Shown here in pieces: positions 1-7,256 of a stretch of DNA of 39,565 bases (within the stretch, counting starts at the first letter, position 1; every line of letters begins with the position of its first letter). The stretch is from an uncultured Oscillospiraceae bacterium (lineage in GTDB: Bacteria > Bacillota > Clostridia > Oscillospirales > Oscillospiraceae), in the NCBI GenBank assembly GCA_947629915.1, contig CANRFN010000044.1, positions 1-39,565 on the forward strand, read 5' to 3'. Both the position numbers and the translations under genes were made by a program. A model generated the notes under the pieces. It did no database searches, was not told the DNA's origin, and saw only the letters and a list, made by a program, of their open reading frames with translations.

Positions 1-13
1 TCACCTCGGCCCT

Positions 14-43
14 ATTATACACCCCCCAGGGTGCTCTAGTCAA
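14..43 (-). promoter_or_regulatory. Sigma-A promoter reading left out of the window
   Basis: On the minus strand TTGACT (38-43) lies 18 bp before a perfect TATAAT (14-19). The transcript would start within about 10 bases of the window edge, so it should serve a minus-strand gene that lies outside. The boxes are seen directly; activity is inferred. Confidence 0.55.
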
Positions 44-295
44 GCATCCAATCAACATTTTTGCTGAATATCACCTTACAGTTTAGCACGGGTGACGCGG
101 GGATGCAATGGCTGCTGAAGAGAGACTTGGTATACCGGCGCGGTTCCACAACATGTTGGTGGTCTGGAAAGAGGAATCCCAATGCCTGGAAAGAAAGGAT
201 GCCGCAGGTATAGATTAGACGTGCTTTTTCAAAGGACTCCAAAAGCATCGCAAAACATCAGACTAAAGATTGGAAGATGCACCAAAAAGAATTGA
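44..295. other. Intergenic stretch, no gene recognised
   Basis: This stretch lies between two outward-facing promoters. Short open frames exist on the minus strand, but none has a ribosome site, a recognisable domain or codon use like its neighbours. I see nothing else in it that I can name. Confidence 0.5.
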
Positions 296-324
296 TTGAC
301 AGCACCGCACTGCTGCGCTAAAAT
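296..324 (+). promoter_or_regulatory. Strong sigma-A promoter upstream of the IS and ATP-grasp operon
   Basis: Consensus TTGACA (296-301) is separated by 17 bp from TAAAAT (319-324). Transcription would begin near 331, immediately before the hairpin at 334-360. Before the IS inserted, this promoter stood about 70 bp from the ATP-grasp start codon, so it is probably the native operon promoter. Confidence 0.65.
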
Positions 325-333
325 CTCCGCATG

Positions 334-364
334 AAGGCAAGGGAGCTTTTCCCTTGTCTTTTTC
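334..364 (+). terminator. Hairpin plus T-run directly after the promoter (terminator or attenuator)
   Basis: An 11-bp stem (334-344 with 350-360, one G-T pair) closes a 5-base loop and is followed by a T-rich run. It has the form of an intrinsic terminator but begins only a few bases after the predicted start of transcription. It may be a 5' stabilising hairpin, an attenuator, or the end of a transcript from elsewhere. Confidence 0.55.
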
Positions 365-368
365 TATT

Positions 369-394
369 CCTGGCTCGTCTGCATAGAGGATATG
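369..394 (+). repeat. Left terminal inverted repeat of the IS
   Basis: It is the exact reverse complement of 1526-1551 over 26 bases. Just inside it lies a small subterminal palindrome with TTTTTCGAAAAAA, which is also recognisable in the deleted copy at 26648. Confidence 0.93.
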
Positions 395-431
395 ATTTTT
401 CGAAAAAAGTTCCCAAATTTGACCCCAGGTA

Positions 432-460
432 TTGCAGCCTACCCCGCGGTGGTGTATAAT
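432..460 (+). promoter_or_regulatory. Transposase promoter inside the IS
   Basis: TTGCAG (432-437) is spaced 17 bp from a perfect TATAAT (455-460). The transposase start follows 27 bp after the -10 box. No terminator separates the transposase stop (1522) from the next gene start (1576), so this promoter may also drive the downstream operon. Confidence 0.6.
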
Positions 461-487
461 CCCTAGTGTACGCGGGAGGTGGACACT

Positions 488-1522
488 ATGCCATATGAGA
501 GTAGCAAGCACTCACGGCGAAAGACGCCCTGGGATGGCATCAAAGTGGGGGAGCGCACCCCATTGCAGGCGTTCCTATACCAGAACTACCTGGACCGGTA
601 TGAGGCTAGGCACCCGGCGCTGGCGGAGACAAACGAGGCTGCCCTGGTAAATGGGTACGAGCCACAGGAGTGCCCGTACTGTGGGTCAGGGCGCTTCGTA
701 CGGGCAGGGCTGGACAAGAATGGGCTGCAGCGGTACAAGTGCGCCGAGGCGGGGTGCGAGCGCAGATTCACCCTCTTAACCGGGACCATCTTCGATGCAC
801 ATCGGATACCCATTACCGAGTGGATTGAGTTTACCCTAAATGTCTTGCGTTACTTGAGTATCAATGCAGATAGCTGGAACAACCGGAACGCCTTCAATAC
901 CTCAAGGTACTGGATAAACAAGCTATTCTTTGTAGCGGCCGCTATTAGAGAAGAAAAAGTTCTTTCAGGAGAAATCCAGTTTGATGAAACTTATATTGCG
1001 GTTGCCCCAGAGGATCTCGAACGCAACGAGGATGGATCACGGCTCAGAGGCATATCGAGCAATCAGATGTGTATTGGCGTTGCGTATGACGGCAGCAACG
1101 CCTACTGCATCTATGAGGGATTAGGCCCTCCTACAAGCGAGCGAACACTCGAAGCGTTCCGGGGCCACATCGAGCCAGGGTCTACTCTGATCCACGATAT
1201 GGACCCCGCACACAACCTGCTTGTCAGAGAGCTCGGCCTTGAGAGCCGTGCCTTCAACTCGAAGGAAATCAAGAAGCTCCCGGATGACCAAAACCCCTTG
1301 AATGAGGTGAACACACTCCATTCTAGACTACAGTCCTTCCTGGGCGCACACCCTGGCTTTAAGCGCGACACCCTCCAAGGATATTTGGACCTGTTTTCTT
1401 TGGCCTTCAGCAGTCCGGAAGATCCGCTGCTCAAACTCGAGATCGTGCTGGACGTGGCGCTAAACCTCAAAAAAGTTCTAAGATATCGCGATTTCTATGG
1501 TTCCAAAGAACTTATTACTTAA
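488..1522 (+). CDS. IS1595-family (ISXO2-like) transposase
   Basis: This 344-residue DDE-type transposase would cut and join the 26-bp ends of the surrounding element. The N-terminal half has a zinc-ribbon (CPYCGS, then a C-x4-C pair) and the family pattern ending in LTGTIF-x-IPITEW. The catalytic core shows FDETYI as the first acidic site, LIHDMDPAH as the second, and NTLHSRLQSFL in place of the usual N/H-HSxLK motif near the third. The chosen start is ATG 488, with GGGAGG about 8 bases upstream; GTG 479 is possible in frame but overlaps that ribosome site. The frame is uninterrupted, so the protein is probably active. The DNA of the last 40 or so codons reappears in decayed form at 26979-27115. 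Confidence 0.9.
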   Translation: MPYESSKHSRRKTPWDGIKVGERTPLQAFLYQNYLDRYEARHPALAETNEAALVNGYEPQECPYCGSGRFVRAGLDKNGLQRYKCAEAGCERRFTLLTGTIFDAHRIPITEWIEFTLNVLRYLSINADSWNNRNAFNTSRYWINKLFFVAAAIREEKVLSGEIQFDETYIAVAPEDLERNEDGSRLRGISSNQMCIGVAYDGSNAYCIYEGLGPPTSERTLEAFRGHIEPGSTLIHDMDPAHNLLVRELGLESRAFNSKEIKKLPDDQNPLNEVNTLHSRLQSFLGAHPGFKRDTLQGYLDLFSLAFSSPEDPLLKLEIVLDVALNLKKVLRYRDFYGSKELIT

Positions 1523-1525
1523 TGC

Positions 1526-1551
1526 CATATCCTCTATGCAGACGAGCCAGG
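1526..1551 (-). repeat. Right terminal inverted repeat of the IS
   Basis: This is the exact 26-base partner of 369-394. The target duplication ends at 1560, four bases before the ribosome site of the ATP-grasp gene. Confidence 0.93.
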
Positions 1552-1575
1552 TTTTCTATTTGTGGTGGTGATCAT

Positions 1576-2889
1576 ATGCATGATATTTGTAAGGAGGCCG
1601 ATGCCATCAACGAACAGCTGGCGAGATACGGCGTCAAGTTCGGCATCTATAAAAACGGCGAGTTCCGGGAGCAGCTGTTCCCGTTTGACGCGATCCCCCG
1701 CATCATCAACGCAGAGGAGTTCGCGTACCTGGAGAAGGGCCTCAAGCAGAGAGTGACGGCGCTGAACTGCTTCCTCCAGGACATCTATACAGACAAGAAG
1801 ATCGTGAAGGACGGGGTCATCCCGCCGGAGTTTGCCTACGCCTCCTCCGGATATCTGCCCCAGTGCGAGGGCGTGCGTGCCCCCAAGGGCGTGGCCAGCC
1901 ACATCTCCGGCATCGATCTGGTGCAGGCAAAGGACGGCACCTGGTACATCCTGGAGGACAACCTGCGGGTGCCTTCCGGGGCATCGTATCCGCTGATCGC
2001 CCGGGGCCTGTGCCGGAGAGCCTCTCCGGAGACCTTCCGGGAGCGGAAGATCGTGGACAACCGGGACTATGCCCAGCTGCTCCGGCGCACCATGGATCAC
2101 GTCAATGCCGGCGGGGACAATGTGATCCTCACCCCGGGGCGTTATAACGCGGCATTCTTTGAGCACTCCTATTTGGCAGAACTCACGGGCTCTGTGCTGG
2201 TAACCGGCAGCGACCTCTTTGTGGAGGACGATTTCCTCTACTACAACGGTATGGGCGGCGAGAAGCGCCGCGTGGGTGCGGTGTATCGCCGGATCTCCGA
2301 TGAGTACCTGGACCCCATGAACTTCCTGCCGGAGTCCGTGATCGGGGTACCCCACATCTTCGATGTGTACAAGAAGGGGAACGTGGCCATCCTCAACGCC
2401 CCTGGCAACGGCGTGGCTGACGACAAGGGCATCTACTACTTCGTCCCCAAGATGGTGCAGTACTACCTGGGCGAGGAGTGCATTACCAACAACGCCCCAA
2501 CCTATCTCCCGTTCTACCCGGAGGACATGAAGTATGTCCTGGACAAGTTCGATGAGATCGTCATCAAGGACGTGGCAGAGGCCGGCGGCTACGGCGTGGT
2601 CTTCGGGAACAAGCTTTCCAAGGCGGAGAAAGAGGACCTCATCAACCTCATCAAGGCTGAGCCCCGGCGGTTCATCGCCCAGGACGTCATCGACTTCATC
2701 GACATCGACATCATGGAAAACGGAGAGCGGGTGCCCCGGAAGGCAGATCTCCGGGCCTTCGTGCTCACCGGGGAGGACGTCACCGTGTGGAAGAGCGGCC
2801 TGACCCGGTTCTCCCGCAACCCCGATTCCTTCATCGTCAACTCATCTCAGGGAGGAGGCTTCAAAGACACATGGGTGTTATCACGGTAG
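1576..2889 (+). CDS. Circularly permuted ATP-grasp protein (COG2308 type)
   Basis: This 437-residue protein belongs to the circularly permuted ATP-grasp amidoligases (DUF404/DUF407), thought to ligate amino acids or peptides in an ATP-dependent way; the substrate is unknown. Diagnostic stretches are FPFDAIPRII near the start, ILEDNLRVPSGASYPL, YNAAFFEHSYLA, NAPGNGVADDK and NNAPTYLPF. The start ATG 1576 follows GGTGGTGATC, nine of ten bases of the ideal ribosome site. The frame stays open back into the IS end (1522), but that part is IS-derived. The N-terminus is a few tens of residues shorter than I expect for the family, which may be native or a result of the insertion. It overlaps the alpha-E gene by 19 bp. 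The ATP-grasp/alpha-E/transglutaminase order is a known conserved trio. Confidence 0.9.
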   Translation: MHDICKEADAINEQLARYGVKFGIYKNGEFREQLFPFDAIPRIINAEEFAYLEKGLKQRVTALNCFLQDIYTDKKIVKDGVIPPEFAYASSGYLPQCEGVRAPKGVASHISGIDLVQAKDGTWYILEDNLRVPSGASYPLIARGLCRRASPETFRERKIVDNRDYAQLLRRTMDHVNAGGDNVILTPGRYNAAFFEHSYLAELTGSVLVTGSDLFVEDDFLYYNGMGGEKRRVGAVYRRISDEYLDPMNFLPESVIGVPHIFDVYKKGNVAILNAPGNGVADDKGIYYFVPKMVQYYLGEECITNNAPTYLPFYPEDMKYVLDKFDEIVIKDVAEAGGYGVVFGNKLSKAEKEDLINLIKAEPRRFIAQDVIDFIDIDIMENGERVPRKADLRAFVLTGEDVTVWKSGLTRFSRNPDSFIVNSSQGGGFKDTWVLSR

Positions 2890-3539
2890 ATAAGGCGGAC
2901 CACCTCTATTGGCTGGGCCGGTATTCCGAGCGGGTGTACACCACCCTGAAGCTCTATTGTGACGGCTACGACAGCATGCTGGACGCGGACGAGGACTTCT
3001 ACAAGAAGCTCTGCGTGATGCTGGACATCCCCAACATCTACACGTCCCGGGACGACTTCCTCCAGCGCTACGGCTACGACCGCACAGACTGCAACTCCAT
3101 CATCTCCAACCTCACCCGCGCCTACGACAACGCCATCGTCATGCGGGATGAGATCGGCACGGAGACCCTGGGCTACATCCAGATGGCGGTGTACAGCATG
3201 GACGCCGCCGCCGTGTCCTCTGCCCCCATGATCCTGCTCCAGAAGGTGGTGGACCACCTTCTGGCCTTCTGGGGCTGCGTGGACGACCAGATCGATGGCT
3301 ACTGCATCCGTGGCATCATGAAGTTCGGCAAACGGGTGGAGCGGCTGGACCTGTACCTCCGCTTCCACATGGACCCCAAAGAGGTGCGCCGGACCTATCG
3401 GCGGATGCTGCCCCGGGCCAAGGAGAGCCAGCTGCCCATCAACCAGGCGGCCATGGAGGCCCTGAAGCGGTACATGGAGGCTCCGGAGATGGACTACGAG
3501 GGCGCCCTGAACGCCCTTCTGGGGATTCTGAATGTCTGA
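2871..3539 (+). CDS. Alpha-E domain protein (DUF403)
   Basis: A 222-residue all-helical protein of the alpha-E family, the constant partner of COG2308 ATP-grasp proteins; its biochemical role is unknown. The N-terminal DKADHLYWLGRYSERV is the family signature. The start ATG 2871 has GGAGGAGG about 12 bases upstream and lies inside the end of the previous gene. The carboxy end overlaps the transglutaminase gene by 8 bp, so translation of the three is probably coupled. No membrane segment or signal peptide is visible, so it should be cytoplasmic. Length is somewhat shorter than the roughly 300-residue members often seen. Confidence 0.88.
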   Translation: MGVITVDKADHLYWLGRYSERVYTTLKLYCDGYDSMLDADEDFYKKLCVMLDIPNIYTSRDDFLQRYGYDRTDCNSIISNLTRAYDNAIVMRDEIGTETLGYIQMAVYSMDAAAVSSAPMILLQKVVDHLLAFWGCVDDQIDGYCIRGIMKFGKRVERLDLYLRFHMDPKEVRRTYRRMLPRAKESQLPINQAAMEALKRYMEAPEMDYEGALNALLGILNV

Positions 3540-4308
3540 GCTCGCCTTCGAGTATCGGATGCACTCCGACTTTCACCGCCCCATCTTCAACCACGCCTTC
3601 CGGCTCATGCTTCTGCCGCCGGACACCGGCAGGCAGAAGGTCCTGCACCTGGAGGCGGAGATCGCACCGAAAAGCTGGATCTCCCAGGGCCAGGACGGCT
3701 TTGGGAACCGCTATTTCTACGGCACAGCGGTGGAGGGCCACAGCACCTTCACCGCCTGTGTCCGCGGAACCGTCCAGACCGGTCTGGAGGGGCCGGAGGA
3801 CGATGCGGATCCAATCCTTTATACCATACCCACCCCGACAACGGCGCCGGGGCCTTCTGCTATCTCGCTGTATCAGAGCGTGAACGCCCCAGACGGGGCA
3901 GACGCTATGGCGCGGGCGGAGTGCCTGATGGCTGCCCTGCGCCGGAATCTGCAGTATGTGCCCGGTGTCACGGACACCACAAGCTCCTCGGAGGCCGCCC
4001 TGCGCCAGGGGTCCGGGGTGTGCCAGGACTTCACGCAAGTGCTGCTCACCCTGTGCCGGATGGACGGCATCCCCGCCCGCTACGTGGCGGGGATGGTGAT
4101 CGGAGAGGGAAAGACCCACGCCTGGGCGGAGGTGTGGAGCGATGGCGCCTGGCACGGGCTGGACCCCACCTGGGGAAGGCGTGTGAACGGGGACTATATC
4201 GAGCTCTGCCACGGCCGGGATTGCCGGGACTGCCTCTTGAATCGGGGCGTCTATGCGGGCCCTGCCATGGAAAACCAAATGATTACAGTGAGTGTGAAAA
4301 ACGTATGA
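3532..4308 (+). CDS. Transglutaminase-like cysteine protease
   Basis: This 258-residue protein has an N-terminal beta-rich domain typical of the bacterial transglutaminase-like family and a C-terminal papain-like core. The predicted triad is visible: Cys in GSGVCQDFTQ, His in KTHAWAEVW and Asp in GLDPTWG. Members found beside COG2308 ATP-grasp proteins are thought to hydrolyse or transfer peptide tags made by the ligase; that role is inference. There is no signal peptide. The stop overlaps the next start as ATGA. A run of cysteines near the end (ELCHGRDCRDCLL) is an extra feature that could bind metal or form a disulfide. Confidence 0.87.
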   Translation: MSELAFEYRMHSDFHRPIFNHAFRLMLLPPDTGRQKVLHLEAEIAPKSWISQGQDGFGNRYFYGTAVEGHSTFTACVRGTVQTGLEGPEDDADPILYTIPTPTTAPGPSAISLYQSVNAPDGADAMARAECLMAALRRNLQYVPGVTDTTSSSEAALRQGSGVCQDFTQVLLTLCRMDGIPARYVAGMVIGEGKTHAWAEVWSDGAWHGLDPTWGRRVNGDYIELCHGRDCRDCLLNRGVYAGPAMENQMITVSVKNV

Positions 4309-5222
4309 TCGAGACTGTGACTAAGATCGACCTGCCCGTGGATGAGGCGCTCTCCATTCTGAAGAACCGCATCTCCTCCGGCGAGGGACCCCGGATTTCC
4401 GTGGTGACCGGCACCCATGGCGATGAGCTGGAGGGACAGGCGGTGTGCTTTGAGGTGAACCGCCGGATTGCGGAGCACCCGGAGTGTCTCCACGGCACCG
4501 TGGACATCTACCCGGCGCTGAACCCCCTGGGCATCGACTCCATCACCCGGGGTATCCCCGGCTTCGACCTGGACATGAACCGCATCTTCCCCGGTGCGGA
4601 GGATGGCGTCATGACAGAATACATCGCCGCCAAGATCGTGAACGACATCAAGGGCAGCGATGTCTGCATCGACATCCACGCCAGCAACATCTTCCTCCGG
4701 GAGATCCCCCAGATCCGCATCAACACCATCACGGCGGAGACTCTGGTGCCCCTGGCCATGTACATGAACGTGGACTTCCTCTGGGTGCACGGCGCCTCTA
4801 CGGTGCTGGAGTCCACCCTGGCCTTTGCCCTGAACAGCATTGGCACCCCGTGCCTCGTGGCGGAGATGGGCGTGGGCATGCGCATCACCCCGGAGTACAC
4901 CCGGCAGCTCACAGATGGCATCTTCAGCCTGATGCATCATCTCGGCGCCTGGTCTGGGCCGGTGACCACGCCGAGAGCCCCCATCGTCTCCACAGACGGC
5001 AAGGTGAACTTCCTCAACGCAGGGGCCTCCGGTATCTTCCTGCCCCATGTGGAGCACACCATGCACGTCCAGCCGGGAGACCTGGTGGGGGACATTGTGA
5101 ATCCCCTCACCGGCGCCATTTCCGAACACGTATACTCCCCCTGTGCGGGCATGGTCTTCACCCTCCGGGAGTACCCGGTGGTGGACGAGGGTTCCCTGAT
5201 CGCCAGAATCCTGGAGGTGTGA
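4305..5222 (+). CDS. AstE/AspA-type zinc deacylase (catalytically complete copy)
   Basis: A 305-residue member of the succinylglutamate desuccinylase/aspartoacylase family, M14-like zinc hydrolases that remove acyl groups or C-terminal residues by cleaving amide bonds. Zinc ligands are all present: H38 and E41 in GTHGDELEG and H125 in DIHAS. N92-R93 of MNRIFPG would bind a substrate carboxylate, and E187 of LVAEMG is the general base. The C-terminal third (from about residue 225) is a beta-rich, barrel-sandwich-like domain. The gene starts in the ATGA overlap with the transglutaminase gene and is followed after 3 bp by a non-catalytic paralogue. In this operon a hydrolase for the ATP-grasp product is the natural guess. 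Confidence 0.88.
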   Translation: MIETVTKIDLPVDEALSILKNRISSGEGPRISVVTGTHGDELEGQAVCFEVNRRIAEHPECLHGTVDIYPALNPLGIDSITRGIPGFDLDMNRIFPGAEDGVMTEYIAAKIVNDIKGSDVCIDIHASNIFLREIPQIRINTITAETLVPLAMYMNVDFLWVHGASTVLESTLAFALNSIGTPCLVAEMGVGMRITPEYTRQLTDGIFSLMHHLGAWSGPVTTPRAPIVSTDGKVNFLNAGASGIFLPHVEHTMHVQPGDLVGDIVNPLTGAISEHVYSPCAGMVFTLREYPVVDEGSLIARILEV

Positions 5223-5225
5223 GCA

Positions 5226-6155
5226 ATGGAGACCAAGACGATATTTGAACTGAAATCCCTGTACCGGGATGCCCTCCGGGTGACCGGTTTCACCTTTGGC
5301 TCCGGAGAGAAGTCCGCCTGCGTGGTGGGGGCCCTCCGGGGCAATGAGATCCAGCAGCTGTACACCTGCTCGCAGCTGGTGAAGGCCCTGAAGGAGATCG
5401 AGGCCGAGGGAAAGATCGTGCAGGGCAAGTCCATCCTGGTGGTGCCCTGCGTGAACTCCTCCTCCATGAACATCCGCAAGCGCTTCTGGCCCACGGACAA
5501 CACGGACATCAACCGCATGTTCCCCGGCTATAATCTGGGCGAGACCACCCAGCGCATCGCCGCCGGCCTCTTTGAGGAGATCAAGGACTACAAGAACGGC
5601 ATCCAGTTTGCCAGCTTCTACATCCCCGGCGTGTTTGTGCCCCACGTCCGCATCATGAAGACGGGCTGGGAGAACGCGGAGAAGGCCAAGGAGTTCGGCA
5701 TGCCCTACATCCTCCTGCGCCAGCCCCGCCCCTACGACACCACCACCCTCAACTACAACTGGCAGGTGTGGGAATCCGATGCCTTCTCCGTGTATGCCGG
5801 CACCACCAGCACCATCAACCGGGAAGATGTCACCCTGGCGGTAAACAGCGTGCTGAACTTCCTCCGCAAGGAGAATATCATCACCGGCTCCCGCCACATC
5901 CACGAGGGGTATATCTCCGAGCTCATCGACGAGGGAGACCTTCTGAACATCCAGTCCCGCACCTCAGGCATCATCGACGCCTTTGTGGCGCCGGGCACCA
6001 ATGTGGCCCGGGGACAGGTGCTGGCCCATGTGCTGGACCCCTACGATGGCTCCGTCCGGGAGGAGCTCACCGCCCCCATGGACAGCATCATCTTCTTTGC
6101 CCAGGAGGACCCGCTCACCTACGCCGGCTCCTGTGTATACAAGCTGATCCGGTAG
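5226..6155 (+). CDS. AstE/AspA-family paralogue without zinc ligands (probable pseudoenzyme)
   Basis: This 309-residue protein aligns with the preceding gene along its full length, including INRMFPGYN (the substrate-binding N-R pair is kept) and the C-terminal beta domain. The metal site is gone: the first His is Arg (GALRGNEIQ), the DxH position reads QFAS, and no Glu stands at the general-base position. It can therefore not be a zinc hydrolase by the family mechanism. It may form a heteromer with the active copy, bind the product, or act as a sensor. The frame is intact with a close ribosome site, so it is not a decayed gene. It ends 20 bp before the palindrome at 6176. Confidence 0.82.
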   Translation: METKTIFELKSLYRDALRVTGFTFGSGEKSACVVGALRGNEIQQLYTCSQLVKALKEIEAEGKIVQGKSILVVPCVNSSSMNIRKRFWPTDNTDINRMFPGYNLGETTQRIAAGLFEEIKDYKNGIQFASFYIPGVFVPHVRIMKTGWENAEKAKEFGMPYILLRQPRPYDTTTLNYNWQVWESDAFSVYAGTTSTINREDVTLAVNSVLNFLRKENIITGSRHIHEGYISELIDEGDLLNIQSRTSGIIDAFVAPGTNVARGQVLAHVLDPYDGSVREELTAPMDSIIFFAQEDPLTYAGSCVYKLIR

Positions 6156-6175
6156 CCTTTTATGACAGACGACAC

Positions 6176-6207
6176 GACACCCCTGCCTCCCGGGAGGCAG
6201 GGGTGTC
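6176..6207. terminator. Perfect 32-base palindrome, bidirectional terminator or repeat element
   Basis: The palindrome 6176-6207 centres on CCTCCCGGGAGG and separates the convergent ends of the AstE-like gene and the PIN gene. No strong T-run follows on the plus strand. The adjoining ACTGTATAGGGG and the stem are nearly repeated at 7194-7240, so this may be a dispersed palindromic element used as a terminator. Confidence 0.65.
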
Positions 6208-6231
6208 ACTGTATAGGGGAAATGCAGATGC

Positions 6232-6648
6232 TCAAGGACGTTGATCCATCAGCGCGATAAACTCGCTCGGGGTAACGATGAATTTCTTCTGAGGAAAGTG
6301 CTTGGTGTTGCCTGTGACTAACCGCGCGTTGATGTCTTGGCAGGTCTCAGCTACCTCATAAAACGGTAAATCCTTTAAGTCAGGCAACCGCTCACCGGTC
6401 GGTTGGGGCGCAATCCTCACACCATAGGTCCTTACCATATCGATAAGATCGTTAACCATATCGAAGTCAAAATTGAACTTCAAACGGTGCAAAACGTCAT
6501 CGTACTCTTCGAGTATCTCGTAACTGTACAGAGGAAAAATCTCGCCTGCTATGAGCCTATCGAAAACATGTGCGGTAGCTGTGTCACCGAGGTTCGTAAG
6601 CATGCCCGACACCAGTACATTGGTGTCAAGTACAGCGAAATAACTCAT
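6232..6648 (-). CDS. PIN-domain toxin (COG1569 / PIN_3 type)
   Basis: A 138-residue PIN-domain protein, a putative Mg-dependent endoribonuclease and the toxin of a type II pair. The first acidic residue is D8 in AVLDTNVLVSG; further acidic positions occur in EILEEYDDV and in LPDLKDLPFYE, and the TGNTKHFP stretch before the C-terminus is characteristic of this PIN subgroup. The start ATG 6648 lies 2 bp after the stop of the RelB-like gene with AGGAGG just inside that gene, so the two are translationally coupled. GC content is visibly lower than in the flanking operons, as expected for a mobile pair. Confidence 0.87.
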   Translation of the reverse strand: MSYFAVLDTNVLVSGMLTNLGDTATAHVFDRLIAGEIFPLYSYEILEEYDDVLHRLKFNFDFDMVNDLIDMVRTYGVRIAPQPTGERLPDLKDLPFYEVAETCQDINARLVTGNTKHFPQKKFIVTPSEFIALMDQRP

Positions 6649-6650
6649 CT

Positions 6651-6950
6651 CTAGCCTCCTTCGCCATAGCGGGCCTTCCGGATCTCCTCGTTGATCTCGT
6701 CCAGTGACATGCCCTGCGGGAAGTCCTTTTTAGCCTGGGCCCTCAAAGCCGCGAGTGATGCCTTTGCCCGCATTCTGATATCATCGTTTTGTGGTGATGC
6801 GATTTCGAACGGGATCTTACGCTCTCGCACCACCGCACGAGCAAAGACGTTGATAGCAGTGGACGTAGTCATCCCGAAGTCCGCGCAAAGGCTGTCAAAT
6901 TGCTCCTTCAAGCCTTCATCCATACGGACGCTGAATGTTGCCTGTGCCAT
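6651..6950 (-). CDS. RelB/DinJ-family antitoxin
   Basis: A 99-residue antitoxin with an N-terminal ribbon-helix-helix DNA-binding part (ATFSVRMDEGLKEQFDSLC, then MTTSTAINVFARAV) and a charged C-terminal tail (DEINEEIRKAR) that would wrap the toxin. The ribosome site GAAAGGAGGG is a few bases before ATG 6950. It is the first gene of the pair and very probably represses its own promoter at 6973-7001. RelB/DinJ antitoxins with COG1569 PIN toxins are a recurring combination in Firmicutes. Confidence 0.88.
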   Translation of the reverse strand: MAQATFSVRMDEGLKEQFDSLCADFGMTTSTAINVFARAVVRERKIPFEIASPQNDDIRMRAKASLAALRAQAKKDFPQGMSLDEINEEIRKARYGEGG

Positions 6951-6972
6951 ATCGATCCCTCCTTTCTCTCAC

Positions 6973-7001
6973 AGTGTAACTGATGAGGTGCGGATTGTCA
7001 A
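6973..7001 (-). promoter_or_regulatory. Promoter of the RelB/PIN pair
   Basis: On the minus strand TTGACA (6996-7001) is 17 bp from TACACT (6973-6978). A loose palindrome around CAGTGTAACTG overlaps the -10 box and could be the autorepression site. Confidence 0.65.
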
Positions 7002-7193
7002 TAGAAAAAAACACAAATGGTTCGAATTTTTCTTGTAAGTGAACCGAACCTGCAGATGTTCGCCGTGACATCGCCATGATGTCCCAGAGCGGCTTTGCTG
7101 ATGTTTGAACCGTTGTGGTGCACCACGTACTGCAGGCAGTCCCTGAAGCGGAAACATGCCAGATATTCGATATCACAAGGAGAAATGCAACAC
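7002..7193 (-). other. Gene-free stretch with a possible transposase fragment
   Basis: No intact gene is visible. On the minus strand an open frame reads CLQYVVHHNGSNISKAALG, which resembles the helix-turn-helix start of IS3-like transposases (HNGSNISKAA pattern) and then runs into unrelated sequence. If real it is a short relic. Confidence in this reading is low. Confidence 0.3.
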
Positions 7194-7225
7194 GACACCC
7201 CTGCCTCACGGGAGGCAGGGGTGCC
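7194..7225 (-). terminator. Palindromic terminator after the membrane-protein gene
   Basis: A 12-bp stem (7196-7207 with 7212-7223) lies about 30 bp after the stop of the minus-strand gene at 7257. Stem and flank match the palindrome at 6176-6207 almost base for base in the same orientation. Confidence 0.65.
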
Positions 7226-7256
7226 ATTGTACAGGGTAGGTGCTGTTTTTGATGTC

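Larger units (their letters stand above)
369..1551 (+). mobile_element. Complete IS1595-type insertion sequence
   Basis: The element is about 1183 bp, bounded by exact 26-bp inverted repeats (369-394 and 1526-1551, beginning CCTGGCTCGTCTGCATAGAG). A 9-base direct repeat TTTTCTATT flanks it at 360-368 and 1552-1560; shifting the right end by one base gives the 8 bp usual for this family. It carries one transposase gene with its own promoter. Two related ends occur in this window (26648-27151 and 39490 onward), so the family is multi-copy here. Exact ends and an open transposase frame suggest a recent insertion. Confidence 0.93.

Noticed and set aside
1522..1575. Upstream in-frame extension of the ATP-grasp protein into the IS end
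   Set aside because: The extra codons come from the IS terminal repeat, and an excellent ribosome site stands before ATG 1576.
4251..5903. A 550-codon open frame on the minus strand
   Set aside because: It is a shadow of the two AstE-family genes; its composition (His, Gly, Val rich) has no domain and it crosses both plus-strand genes.
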